Source: Ryuthela nishihirai (lineage: Eukaryota > Arthropoda > Arachnida > Araneae > Heptathelidae). From it: DNA of 64,000 nt. The notes under the pieces were generated by a model, which saw nothing but the letters and a program-made list of their open reading frames with translations, made no database searches and was not told the origin of the DNA. Location of the stretch: the NCBI GenBank assembly GCA_038380435.1, contig JAWZYU010000017.1:18847283-18911282 (forward strand), read 5' to 3'. The translations under genes were made by a program, and so were the position numbers. The number at the start of each line of letters is the position of its first letter. Position 1 is the stretch's first letter. Positions 52,926 to 63,425 of the stretch are shown here, one piece after another.

Positions 52926-55019
52926 TCATTTAGTAAGCTTCTTCAAAATTATTTGGGATTATGTTGGAGATTTGGCTGTTTATATGTTGTCTGTGATTAT
53001 ATTTATGGACTGTAATGATGCGGAATCATTCATCCTTCTTTTGATGGAAATAATCTGGTATCTGTTGTTTGATCTGTTCAATATGTGCGGGAATATTAAT
53101 AATTTTCTGTGGATTGTCAATTTCTTTAGCCATTCAGCTGCAATTTTATTTCCAGTAATGATACAACAGTTGGGTGTACACTGCAGAGAATATTCGTTGC
53201 AGTTGGTTAAGTGTAGATGATGAATTTCTGAAATAATAAGATTGGTGATGTATGAGTGGGTGGCGTTCTCTGAATGAAGTAGGAGAGAGAGTCTAGAGCT
53301 AACTGCAATCTGTAAATATGACAAACTTTTTGCACTTTTCATGTTTATCCCGGTAGATGGTTTCAAAGATGGCTGTTAGTTGAGCTATAGTTATTGAAGT
53401 GAGATATTTTATTACGAAATTTTTCTAATGTTCTCAGGAATGTATATAGCATCGCTGGCTATTTTTTTTCTGGATCAAGTGAGCCATCTCCTTATATGTG
53501 CTTTTGTGTTTGTATTGCAGTTCAATTTCTCTGTAAGTGAAGGTTTGTAATTCTTCAGTGGAGTGTGTATTTTTATGATTTATGCCATCAATGGTAATTT
53601 TTATTTTTGGCCTATGGTATAGCCTGTGTGTGTGTGTGGGGGGGGGGATGATCTGGTATCAGTTCTTGTTTTAGTTGGCAATTTTTGATTTTATTCGTAT
53701 AGAGGATGAGTTTTTATTTCTTTTGAAATGCTAGATATGTTTCTTTTTTCTATGTTGTTCCTTATATGATGGTGCTGATGTTTCATAGTGATCCTCGTGT
53801 AATATTTTATAATCTTGTTTCGTCTTCTTAGTAGGACGTTCGCAGCATTTATTTCTGCACGATGGATCTTAATATCCCAGCACACGCTCTTAGGCAATGG
53901 TTTTGCAGAGTATCGAGTATTTTTATTTTCTCTTGGGATACTTTGGTCGTGACAAGTATACCATAGTCCATTTTTGGTAATAATATGCTATTATACAGCT
54001 TTAGTAGATGAGCTGGGTGGGTACCCCAGTAAGATTTTCCAAGACTTCTCATTAGTTGCAATTGGTATTTACCTTTTTCTATTACATTTTTAAAATGGAG
54101 TTTCCAGTTTAGTTTGGAATCAATGGAATCAATTTATGACGCTATTATTAATTTTTATTTGGTAGATGGGGATGTTCTTGCGTTGTGGTTTTACAAAAGG
54201 TAGGATAGCTGATTTTTCTGGAAATAATTATATTCCAATTTCTGCAGTAGTTTTCTATTTTGTATATTATATTTTGAATCTTGGTGGAATTAGTCCTGTT
54301 TTTTGTCACTACTCCACAGTGAAATGTCATCTGCAAAGATAGAAAAAAAGGTGTTAGGAATATTGAGACTGCTAATTTCTGCTGGTAAGTCATATAGATA
54401 TAAATTAAAGAGAGCAGGACTAAGGATACTTCTTTGAATGATACCAGGGTTAAGTTTATCCTGGCTTGAAAGATGACAGTCCAGTTTGATTTGTACCAGT
54501 TTTTCTCTTATAGTAAAGTTAAGAAATCGCATCAGGTGTCCCGTCAATCCAAGTAAATTTAATTTATATAAGAGCCAATCATGCCAGATCCCATCGAAAG
54601 CCCCTTGCAAATCTAGGAAGACAGCTGCAAATGAAACTTTGGAGGTCAGACATTTTTGGGCATCCATAGTAAGCTGCAGAGTATTGCCTTCAATGCTTTG
54701 ATTATTTCTAAAGCTTATGGATCTCTTATCAATGATACGATTTTTTTCGATAATTCATTAGAGCCTGTGCTTAACCATATTTTCCGCAAGCTATATGAAG
54801 AGAGAAATATTGGTCTGTAGGAGCTGAAATGTCTAGGGTTTTTATAAGGTTTTTTAAATTATGACTGTGTGTATTAATTTCCATTCTTCAGGGTAGGAGT
54901 GGTTAAATCAGATATTATTAATGCATTTAAGCAGTTGTGTTTTGTTTTCTGTAGAGAGCTTTTTTTTATCACCTGGTGGGCTATCTGATGTGGTCCTGAT
55001 GAAGTTTGGTTTTTAAAGA

Positions 55020-55535
55020 TTTTATTGCATAGTTACAATGATAATGACCAAATTAAAGAAATAAACCACCGAATTGGACAAGCTAAAAACCAATTGAACC
55101 AGAGGAGAAAACTTTTGTGTGAGGGAAAGTTAAACATCCAATTGAGAATTAGAATCTTAAAATGCTCTATCTGGCCCATGCTACTGTATGCGTGTGAGAC
55201 CTGGACTCTGAAGAAGAAATGAAAAGACAAATTGAAGTAATTTGAGATGTGGTGCCTTAGAAAGATACTGAAAATAAAGTGGACTATCAAGACGACAAAC
55301 TTTAAGGTACTGGATATAACCAAGTCTACAAGACAACCATTAAATATTGTGGATATGTACTGAGAGGGGGAAGAGTATGACATCCACAACTCGTCCTGGA
55401 GGGCAAATTGAAGGGCAAATGGACACAAGAAAGAAGAAGAAAGGGTTGAATGGACGACCTTCATGAATGGACAGGCTTGGACACAAATGACATAATCCAT
55501 GATGCAAGAAACAGAATGGAAATTTATTCGACAGT
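55020..55535 (+). pseudogene. Second LINE fragment, RT C-terminal end
   Basis: The plus frame from 55025 reads IKEINHRIGQAKNQLNQRR and CSIWPMLLYACETWTLKKK, then continues past a stop as MWCLRKILKIKWT and LHEWTGLDTND. This is the region after the reverse transcriptase of the craniofacial-development-protein-like retroelement ORFs common in arthropods. It is a different clade from the LINE it interrupts. Confidence 0.75.
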
Positions 55536-56399
55536 TTTTTAGGTTCTTCTTGTAATTGGAGGGCTATTTTTTGCCACTCCTGGGTGGGATTTTTAGTTTT
55601 TTTAAGGTTATTAAATATCTTTCAGATTTTTGAAGTTGGGGTATAAGCATTTAGGGAAGAGGTAAAACGTATCCATTTTCATTGGTAGTTGGTTTTGAGT
55701 TTTTTATATATAATTGCAATGGTTCTATTGGCTTCTCTGATGTGTTTAAAGGTTCAAGATCTTCTTGCCTTCTCTGATATTTTCTGTGGAAGGAAAATTT
55801 ATAGTTTCTAATTCAAACACTATTAGGTAGTACTTGCATTAATATTTTACAAAAATACCAAACCTGAACATTGTATACAAAAAATGCAAAACTGTGTAAC
55901 AATATTTCTTTCATGTCTTTATTCCGATTTTTCTGCAAGTGTCCAACAATAACATATATGTTCTTTGTCTAGGTCCTGGATGGTTTTGGTTCAGTTTACT
56001 GAATACAGGACAAAATTATTAACTCAAATGGTCGATGATATACCACATACTTTCTTTTCAGTTTTTATGTACAAATAGTGCCTGATATTGTTCTCGGTCT
56101 TCCCCGCAAAATATGTTGGAGTGGGGAGTGGGGGTGGGGGGTAAAAATCCGTTAGTTCCAATTATTAAAATTTTGCAATCAGGTATCATACTAGTATTTT
56201 TGTTTAATATTTCTGTAGTTTTAATAATTTAAATTTTTAGACAACACAGATATTTTAAGTAAAACCAACATTATTTATATTTTGCTGCAGAAAATACAAA
56301 AGTGTGCGTTTTGGTTCAAACGGGTATTTTAATTTTATACCTATACTAATACCTAGTCACATGTAAAAGAGTTAATCGTACTGTGTTAATTTTATTCGT

Positions 56400-56664
56400 T
56401 AGAAAACTAAGGAAAGGCTTTGAGAAAATGAGTTCTGTCCCACAGGCAGCAAAGAGAGGAATTTCTAGTAGGGAAATCAAAGCTGATTGTCCATGATCTG
56501 TTATTTTCTCGTAAAAGCTATAGAAATAATTTGTGGCATTCCTTTAACTCTTTATATATCAAATATCCCCATAAATGTTTCAAAAAATATTTTGCAGAAA
56601 CCTCCCTAACCGTGCCTCCCCCCGACAATGCAGGGATTGTGGGGCCTATCAGTATGCCTCTGGG
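56400..56664 (-). repeat. Dispersed DNA repeat (copy also at 44556-44800)
   Basis: On minus it starts CCAGAGGCATACTGATAGGC and contains AAAATAACAGATC, CCCTACTAGAAATTCCTCTC and CATTTTCTCAAAG, matching 44556-44800. It probably continues left to about 55810, where ctattaggtagtact resembles attaggtagtgcc near 44520. Confidence 0.6.
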
Positions 56665-56744
56665 TCAGCAATGAATTTCCATCAAAGGTATATATTTAAA
56701 AATGGCATGCCTCGAAATCCGTTTTCCCATATAAAAGGAAAATA

Positions 56745-56945
56745 AATTACCCTTCAAGCAGCTGCTGTCCACAGAGGTTTGACAGGAGTCTGCTCGTTTT
56801 CCGTGACACGGAAAAAAATATCTGAGGAAAGCTATACCTCAACAGGTAATCAACACAAGAAATAGACCACATACCTCATCAGGAGTTCGAACCCAGCTCC
56901 CTATGATCAGTTTCCAAGTGCAATAACCACTCGTCCACAAGGACG
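56745..56945 (-). repeat. SINE-A, divergent subfamily
   Basis: The same architecture (cttcaagcagctgctgtcca, ttcgaacccagctccctatg, cactcgtccacaaggacgg on plus), with a distinct middle (ttttccgtgacacgg), so it is an older or separate subfamily. Confidence 0.75.
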
Positions 56946-58908
56946 GTTGAGATTATAATACAGTAAAAAAAAATTACTTCTGAACATTCATATTGATTTA
57001 CATTATTTTTATGCTGCTATTAATGGTTTTCAGTCTTAAGCGCACCACACACGTAGATCCACTGCTTGCCCTCCTGCCTTCCACCCCCACTCTAATTGTC
57101 GGTGCCACATGTGAAATTTAAATTGGTTTTTATCAAAATGTTAAAAAGTAATTGGTTTAGCCACACAGGAATTCTAACTTTCACTTCAGTCATTTCTCAT
57201 TATTCATGTGCTTAGCAACACCCTACAATGGGTTTTTATTCTAAAGATCTAATTTTAGAAAAATTTATAGAAGGAGGAATTACAATATTAATAGTAATTT
57301 TGGGGGTAATAATTGGGTGAAAGTAATTGGTGTTCCAACGGGTACAGAACTCGTTATTTCCACAAAGGTGCGACACTCTTTTGCGAATTTGAGAACGAAA
57401 AAATATCAAAAATACTAGCAAAGATAAAACTATCAGAGCTTTACAATGCTCTTCTAAGTTTCTTGTGAACCACAGTTTTGGAAACACTGTGCCAAGCGAT
57501 CAGAAAAAACTGCACCTTTAGGAGCAGGCTTCCAAGGGCATTGTCAGAATGTTTTTTCGGGTTGGACAAAAATATAGATATTTAAATCACGCCATTCATT
57601 AATGAGCCCAGTTGGGATCATGCTTATCGTAACCATAATACAACTTAGAATGACTGAAAATAAAACAAAAAAACAAGGAAACTTGTAATTGGAAATATAC
57701 CTAAAAATATTTTTCATGTTACTAAATAAAATTAAATTGTATTTTCTGAAAACAAAATAATTTGTAAAAAAAAATCGAGATTACATTCTGTTACCTAAAA
57801 AACGATATTAATTTTTTACCCATCTATGTTATTGTAAATTAATTTTTTTATCAATTTTTCCAAGTGGGAAAGTTACTACCTCTGCAGGCCATCCTAATAC
57901 TTCTATAATTCAGAGGTCCAAAACTCAGTCGGTTTCTTGTAATCAATAAAAATCATGAATAAACTGTTAGTAAAAGCACGAAAACATCAGTTTTTCTGAC
58001 CAAAAGCAAAACGATAACAGTGATGTTTATATTTGTTGCCGGAACGTCGTTTCAGTTACTTCCACTACTTCTTAAACGCAATGGCGTAACAAGTTATTCT
58101 GGTCGTTGGTAGGACACAAAATAGTATTTTAAAAAGCATTAGTTCTGGAGAAAATTTTGGTAACATGACACCACTGGTATTTCGTGCTTTAAATATGATA
58201 TATCTGTACATTTTCTGATTTCTATATTGCAATGCTTATCAAAAGTTAAGCAGGATCATCAAGATGTGAATATAAAAAAGTAATTGTTAGAGATAAATAA
58301 AGATGTTTAACCCCTTCAAACCCTGAGTACATTACAATGTACATTACTCTTTAGAATTTTTTTAACACATGAAGAGGTACCTTTTGTCCTGCAATGTTTG
58401 CAAAGTGTATACTCCATTTCACATAGAGAACGAAGCGGTAAGTCTTCCTCAAAGAGTTTCTTGTCCAATAGTAGCTTATTACGCTTAATCACGAAAACCA
58501 ATGAAAAACAAGATTCTACCTTGAATACATATCAATCCTGAACTCTTTAGGAGTTTCTATAGCAAGTGTTTTACATCTGTAATAACTAAAAGATGTTTGT
58601 AGTCCCATCACTCTTAAACATAAAAGGGCTAAAAACCTGAAAATTTGACAAGAAGATTACGAGTATTATGAAGGTGTGAAGTGAAAAATATTAACTCGAT
58701 AGGTATAATAGGTGGTTAGAAATCGGTATTTTAGATAAAACATTTTTCTCCCTCATTCTTCATTTGTAGCTTCTTCATTCGCAATATGTAATAGAGAAAG
58801 CAAAGACAGAGGAAAAGCTAATTGAGAAAGAGAAAGGGGTTGGGACTTGTCAGAGAATAAGACATGAGTAGTGTTTCCCAAATACTAAAATGCATTATAC
58901 GAAATATA

Positions 58909-59100
58909 CCCACTCAAGCAGCTGCTTGCCACAGAGCTCTGACAGGAGCCTGTCAGTTTATATGCCATAGTAGAAGGTCTGAGAGGATGGCAGGACCTCT
59001 GTAGAAAAACGACACATACATCCATGCCTTACCCGGGGCTCGAACCCAGGTCCTTTAGATCAGTAGCCAAGCGTGCTAACCACTCGACCATGGGACGGCT
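58909..59100 (-). repeat. SINE-A full-length, 11-bp perfect target duplication
   Basis: A reference copy of 192 bp. On minus: head GCCGTCCCATGGTCGAGTGG, B box GGTTCGAGCCC, middle GCCATCCTCTCAGACC, 3' end CAAGCAGCTGCTTGAGTGGG. The direct repeat tacgaaatata at 58898-58908 and 59101-59111 fixes both ends. SINE-A is my local name for the family. Confidence 0.95.
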
Positions 59101-60107
59101 TACGAAATATAAATATGTAAAATGTATTCTACATGGAATAAAACTTTTTAATAGTTTAATTTTCAAATCTGTTTTAGTGTTGGCCATATAATAATATGAG
59201 GCTAAAATAAAATTATACGAAGATAACTGTTTGGATTTCGAAGTAGATTGGATAGATGGCACGTTCGATAGTTCGTACAAGACGGCGAGATTTCAGGAGG
59301 GGAAGTAATATTTTATTCAATATACACTAACATACATAAATCAAAGAGTTCCTTTTTATCTTGTTTAAAAAAAAAAGCCAAGGAAACGTGTTCACTTTAT
59401 TGTATGTCTTTCCGGATGTAGACATCGAATTTTTTTTGCTTTTAGAGATCAATGAAAAAACTGTTTTTGGGGTCGGATAGGTATTGATGAAATATTAGAA
59501 ATCGCACTTTTCGAATCTCCCAAATGCTACAATTGCTTCCTCTAACGGTGGAAAAATTTTAAAATTCCAAAAATTCGAACGAATATTGAAACCATGTATT
59601 GATGCTAGAAATTTTAAATTTTGGTGATGGAATATGAAGGTCATGAAGCTTTCATGGCAACAAATGAGTTGACCTCCTACATCCAGGGTGGATGAGGAAA
59701 CTCTGTTATAGTGGGATTGGCACTAATGAAGTATTATAATTATCATTTTAAAAATATTTCAGTAGTTTTAATTTACATTATTTTAGGTCACTAAATATGG
59801 AAACGGCAAAACTTTTAACAAATGTTGCAAGTGATCTGTTTATAATAGAAATTTGAAATTTCGGATGACGTTTACTAAGATGAGTTAACAGTCTGCTAAA
59901 ACTGCAGTATTATTGATGATAATTAATGAAATAAAATTTATCTTATCTTAAAATAAATAATAAATTTTTTGGTTGGATAGGTACTAAAATAATACGTTAA
60001 AATAATATAAATATCTCTGAGTTATCAGTAAAAATATAAAGATTTAATGACAGATGTAGATGTGTTTTTTTTTCTAAAATAAATCACAATAAAAGAATAC
60101 TTTAATT

Positions 60108-60115
60108 ATATTTAT
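60108..60115 (-). terminator. Possible polyadenylation signal of the SOD gene
   Basis: On the minus strand AATAAA occurs here, about 135 bases after the TGA, in an AT-rich tract. Other AATAAA-like sites occur nearby, so it is only a candidate. Confidence 0.35.
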
Positions 60116-60246
60116 TTAAAAAAGAATGATAAAAATACAGTTTCATGTCAGACTTAGTTGGCTCAGATATAAAATATTGTCTTCTGCAACGCAGTCATTT
60201 GAACATAAAAAACATCTCTGAGGCTATTTGGATAAGTCACTTTTTT

Positions 60247-60411
60247 TCAGTTCTGATATTGTTTCGCAGATTTCATTGCTTTTTCAGCCTTCATTGGAAG
60301 CTTGCCTACTCGTTGGATGACGCAACAGGCAATGCGAGTGCCAGCGTTGCCAGTTAGGAGACTTTCTGCGTCGTCTGGTTTTAAGCCGTAATCGTCTTCA
60401 TCGGAATGGAT
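60247..60411 (-). CDS. Cu/Zn superoxide dismutase, last coding exon
   Basis: Fifty-four codons and TGA. The start IHSDEDDYG corresponds to VHEKADDLG of Cu/Zn SOD. Its His is the copper ligand and the Asp of DD bridges the metal sites. GNAGTRIACCVI matches GNAGSRLACGVI, with the active-site Arg and the disulfide Cys both present. The enzyme converts superoxide to oxygen and hydrogen peroxide. After the usual end the protein continues about 20 residues, rich in Lys (KLPMKAEKAMKSAK). Acceptor TTTTTTCAG|A is good. Upstream exons are not visible up to 64000, so the intron is at least 3.6 kb or this exon is stranded. Phase, and whether it is cytosolic or extracellular SOD, remain open. Confidence 0.75.
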   Translation of the reverse strand: MHSDEDDYGLKPDDAESLLTGNAGTRIACCVIQRVGKLPMKAEKAMKSAKQYQN

Positions 60412-60807
60412 CTGAAAAAACACAAATGCACAAGAAACATTCGATCATTAAATAACTGAAGTTATGTTGCCACTGTAAATAAGCAGAATTAAGAGTAAAA
60501 GAATACAATTGTTTATACCAGTGGTTGGGGGGAAATTATATTAAAGCAGGAATAAAAACATTGGATATTTGCAGAAAAAGGTAAACTCTTCAAATAGTCG
60601 ACAATGATGCAGCCACTCGGTGGTTCTAAACATTATTCATTGCCGGGCAATTAAAGGAATATGTTCTCACGACCGGCATAATGCATTAATATATTCTCGC
60701 ATATAGCATTAATAATTCTCGTATATAGCATTAATATAGTTCCGTAGTAACACAAAAATCCTTTACACCTTCTCCTTAACAGTGGCGTACCCAGGAAATT
60801 TTAATGG

Positions 60808-61175
60808 AAGGGTTTGGGCTATTTTATCTCTGAGCGGCACTTTTTTGCACACAATGGGCTAAATGACAGGTCAAAAGGACTTCAAGGCTCAGAGTTGGTT
60901 AGGGGAACAGGACCCACTGAACTGTTAGAAGACAGATGGTAGCATTCCGTCAAGGCCACCCAGCATGTTCTTTATCTTGCACAGAAGATAACAGCTTAAC
61001 TATCCATCCAATGGACAGCGTCTTTCCAAGCCCATCAGCGTCTTTTTTCTAATCAAAGCAAGGGTAGATGGTTAGCGGAGATAAATCTCAATGACGGCAC
61101 AGTTGGGACTCGAACCTGTGAACTATAAATGACAAGACTGGCATGCTACCATCTGAGCCAATACCCGTCCCTTTG
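60808..61175 (-). repeat. SINE-B copy, diverged
   Basis: Blocks tttatctctgagcggcactt, cacacaatgggctaaatg and ccaagcccatcagcg, with head AGTTCACAGGTTCGAGTCCC on minus. Small deletions remove the central cgttaaagaac block partly. Confidence 0.78.
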
Positions 61176-61457
61176 ATAGGAGAGGGCAAGGAGGTTTAGC
61201 ATGCTGCTGTCTCTGATTTTTAGGGACTGCCTTAAAAGCTATAAAAATAAGTTATGCAAGCCCTGAGCTGGGGTTTATAAGCCAATAATTTCCCTCTTTT
61301 AGGTACCCCACAACTATATGATTAATTCCCATGAATCAATGCACTATTTTACCAAACATTTAACACTTCAATAATTTGAATAAAATAAATTGTAAACTTC
61401 TGAAATCAAATGATATTATTTAGAAGCAACATTTCTAAACACCCTGAAAATTAAAAA

Positions 61458-61576
61458 AATAAATAAATAAATACCCCCTCAAGCAGCTGCTTGCCACAAA
61501 GGTCCGACAGGAGACTGTCAGTTTATATGCCACAGTAGGAGATCTGAGAGGATGGCAGGACCTCAGCAGAACTAGT
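61458..61576 (-). repeat. SINE-A copy, head missing
   Basis: It runs from the (ATTT)n tail through caagcagctgcttgcc to ggatggcaggacctcagcag on plus, then stops before the B box. Confidence 0.85.
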
Positions 61577-62210
61577 TAAAAATAGTCGGAAACTTCACAC
61601 TATTAAAGTTCATTCAACTTTAAAAACAGCATTTTGCAGAAACCTACCACTGGAGATGAAGATCTCACTAAAATTTCTCTAATCTCGATTTTCACCACTA
61701 TTCGTTTGACATTTAAAGAGTTATGTAGGAGGAAGATTCAACAGACGCGTCGCTAACATAACAATTTTCCTGAAAAGTTAACCGAAACACAATAATTATT
61801 ACAACAGATCTCTTACTAAAATAATGCAATTTCAGAATTGATGTAATGATTCTTTCAGTTTTCGTTAATTTTTAAAAATATTTAGGATTATGTATAACAG
61901 TAGCATCGGCTATTAATTGTCTCGAAGTACGATAATTCTTTAAATATTAAACAAATTTTACTTAAAATCTAATTTCACAGTTTTAAATGAGATTTTCAAG
62001 GTCATTTTTCCGTTGCAAACTAATTTCACTAGGCAACAAATTAAACTTTTTTTTTATAACATTCGTCAAATAGGATGTTTTTAACTAATTTTACGATGCT
62101 GAATTCAAATATGGCTGTGAAAAATCTGCGACACGTAGTTTTTTTAAAATTACGGATTGACGTATTTCAAATTTCAATGAATACGCATATCGGGGAAATG
62201 AAAATAAATG

Positions 62211-63425
62211 TTATTTTTTCATAAGCCCCAGTGTGAAGTGTAGTGGTGGGAGCAGAACATCAGAGGGGTCAACTAGAGGCTTATACCTCGCATTACTCTT
62301 TCCAAGAATAAAAACATCTCTTTTGGGCCAGTCTTTTGTTTTGTAGTGTTCCTTTCTGGCCCTATTGTCCCCCAAATACAGAAAACAACAAAATTTTGTG
62401 AAGCCTCCTTGAAGCCCGAGGAAGAGAGATATGACTTTTAGGTTACCGCATATTTTCACTTAAACTGGTCATATTTTTATAAATAAATAAATACCCCCTC
62501 AAGCAGCTGCTTGCCACAGAGGTCTGACAGGAGCCTGTCAGTTTATATGCCATAGGAGAAGATCTGTGAGGATGGCAGGACCTCAGCAGAAAAACAACAC
62601 AAACGTCCATGCCTTATCCGGGGCTCGAACCCAGGTCCCTTAGATCAGTAGCGAAGCAGTATTTTTTTCCATGCTTTCATAAGTTTCCTTCATTCTCACA
62701 GTGTGTGTCACTGGAAAGGAAGGTTTTTGGTTTCCTTTATGCAAAAGGACAGCTTTTAAGCTGAATTTTGACGAATCTATAAATAGACGCCTTTAGGGTG
62801 GTGAGTTGTTCCAATTTCTTCCATCAGCCCTGAAATATCTGTGCAGACAAACCATCTTGCATCTCGTAATAAGCAGATAAAGACAAATTTCTCTTTCTGA
62901 ACAGAGAAACTCAGGTACCCTTGTTCAGAAGATTCCACTCTTCAAATCTTAAACCTAAAACTTCAGCTTATCGTTTGGAATGTCCTAGGTCTCGAACAAG
63001 ATCATTTAGTTCATTTTGCTGAATCAGATGAGGCTCGTCTAACTTTTTAAGGGTGTATGTAGGATCAGGATCTGTATGTGCCTCAAAGTCTTCCTCTGAT
63101 GAATGCGAATCCATCTCCTCCTAGTTGGTTGGAGGTGTTGGCAAGTGACTAGTTGGCTCACGCCCAAACCATTGGAACTGCAAAGGTCATGGATTTTATC
63201 TTACCTTTCAACCATTCACTCAAGCCAACAAAACACGAAAATGCAGAACACATGTGGAGCCAATGTTTTGTCCTGATCTCCAACATGACATCCAAAATAC
63301 AAGTTATAGGCTTTCTTCACAACCTTTATTAAAGAATGACCCTGGGATTTTAAAATATAATTCCCACACACATAACAAAACTTATCTGGAACATTAACAT
63401 ATCCATGATGCTGCCTTTGCGCCAT
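62211..63425 (-). pseudogene. Decayed copy of a multicopy arthropod gene of unknown function
   Basis: Minus order: 63425-63240 (FCYVCGNYILKSQGHS, then AYNLYFGCHVGDQDK, then APHVFC, with Cys pairs like a zinc site). Then 63100-62940 (LIQQNELNDLVRDLGHSKR, stop, then AEVLGLRFEEWNLL). Then 62780-62680 (LFIDSSKFSLKAVLLHKGN and FPVTHTVRMKETYESM). After a SINE-A insertion comes 62459-62211 (LGLQGGFTKFCCFLYLGD, YKTKDWPKRDVFILG, LVDPSDVLLPPLHFTLGLMKK). I recognise the pattern from uncharacterised, highly repeated arthropod proteins, probably transposon-linked; the role is unknown. A stop, shifts and the insertion make this a pseudogene. Confidence 0.65.
62480..62659 (-). repeat. SINE-A inserted in the pseudogene
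   Basis: It has an (ATTT)n tail on the left and starts on the right at GCTACTGATCTAAGGGACC, lacking the A box, so it is 5'-truncated. A short repeat (tattttt) at 62472-62478 and 62660-62668 may be the target duplication. It cuts the flanking gene between the SM...ME and ICGNL segments. Confidence 0.85.

Larger units (their letters stand above)
52560..55800 (-). mobile_element. Decayed LINE with RT and RNase H remnants (Jockey/I-like)
   Basis: Minus-strand order: NNQSIEGNTLQLT and the reverse transcriptase core (AVFLDLQGAFDGIWHDWLL, QRSILSPALFNLYLYDLP, IFADDISLWSS with the catalytic FADD) at 54720-54290. Next comes the thumb (LYNSILLPKMDYGILVTTKV) at 54000, then an RNase H-like segment (CNEYSLQCTPNCCIITGNKI) near 53170, and a zinc knuckle (MCNYCNTTENIVHVLLNYP) near 52680. 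Stops and shifts abound. SINE-A is inserted at 52729-52925, and another LINE fragment on plus at 55020-55535. Confidence 0.82.
56960..60246. other. Intergenic, mostly featureless
   Basis: Apart from SINE-A at 58909-59100 I recognise nothing. Minus frames at 57487-57236 (83 codons) and 58501-58316 (61 codons; it contains LRSLCEMEYTLCKHC with C-x2-C spacing) have no recognised similarity. The second could be a fragment of a zinc-binding protein, but there is no support for a gene. Confidence 0.5.
60412..62210 (-). other. Presumed SOD intron, left part
   Basis: It contains a fragment beginning cagtggcgtacccagg (60780), typical of a DNA transposon end, then SINE-B (60808-61175) and truncated SINE-A (61458-61576). 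I searched the minus strand for further SOD exons (copper-site HGFHIH and loop motifs) and found none. Confidence 0.55.

Noticed and set aside
55033..55500. 155-codon minus frame
   Set aside because: It is antisense to the plus-strand LINE fragment (CETWTLKKK type); the plus frame explains the conservation.
57236..57487. 83-codon minus frame as a possible gene
   Set aside because: No recognised motif, no flanking splice signals that extend it, and composition like the surrounding noncoding DNA.
58990..59100. tRNA gene at the right end of SINE-A
   Set aside because: A and B boxes are present but the acceptor stem does not pair; an 11-bp target duplication encloses the whole SINE.
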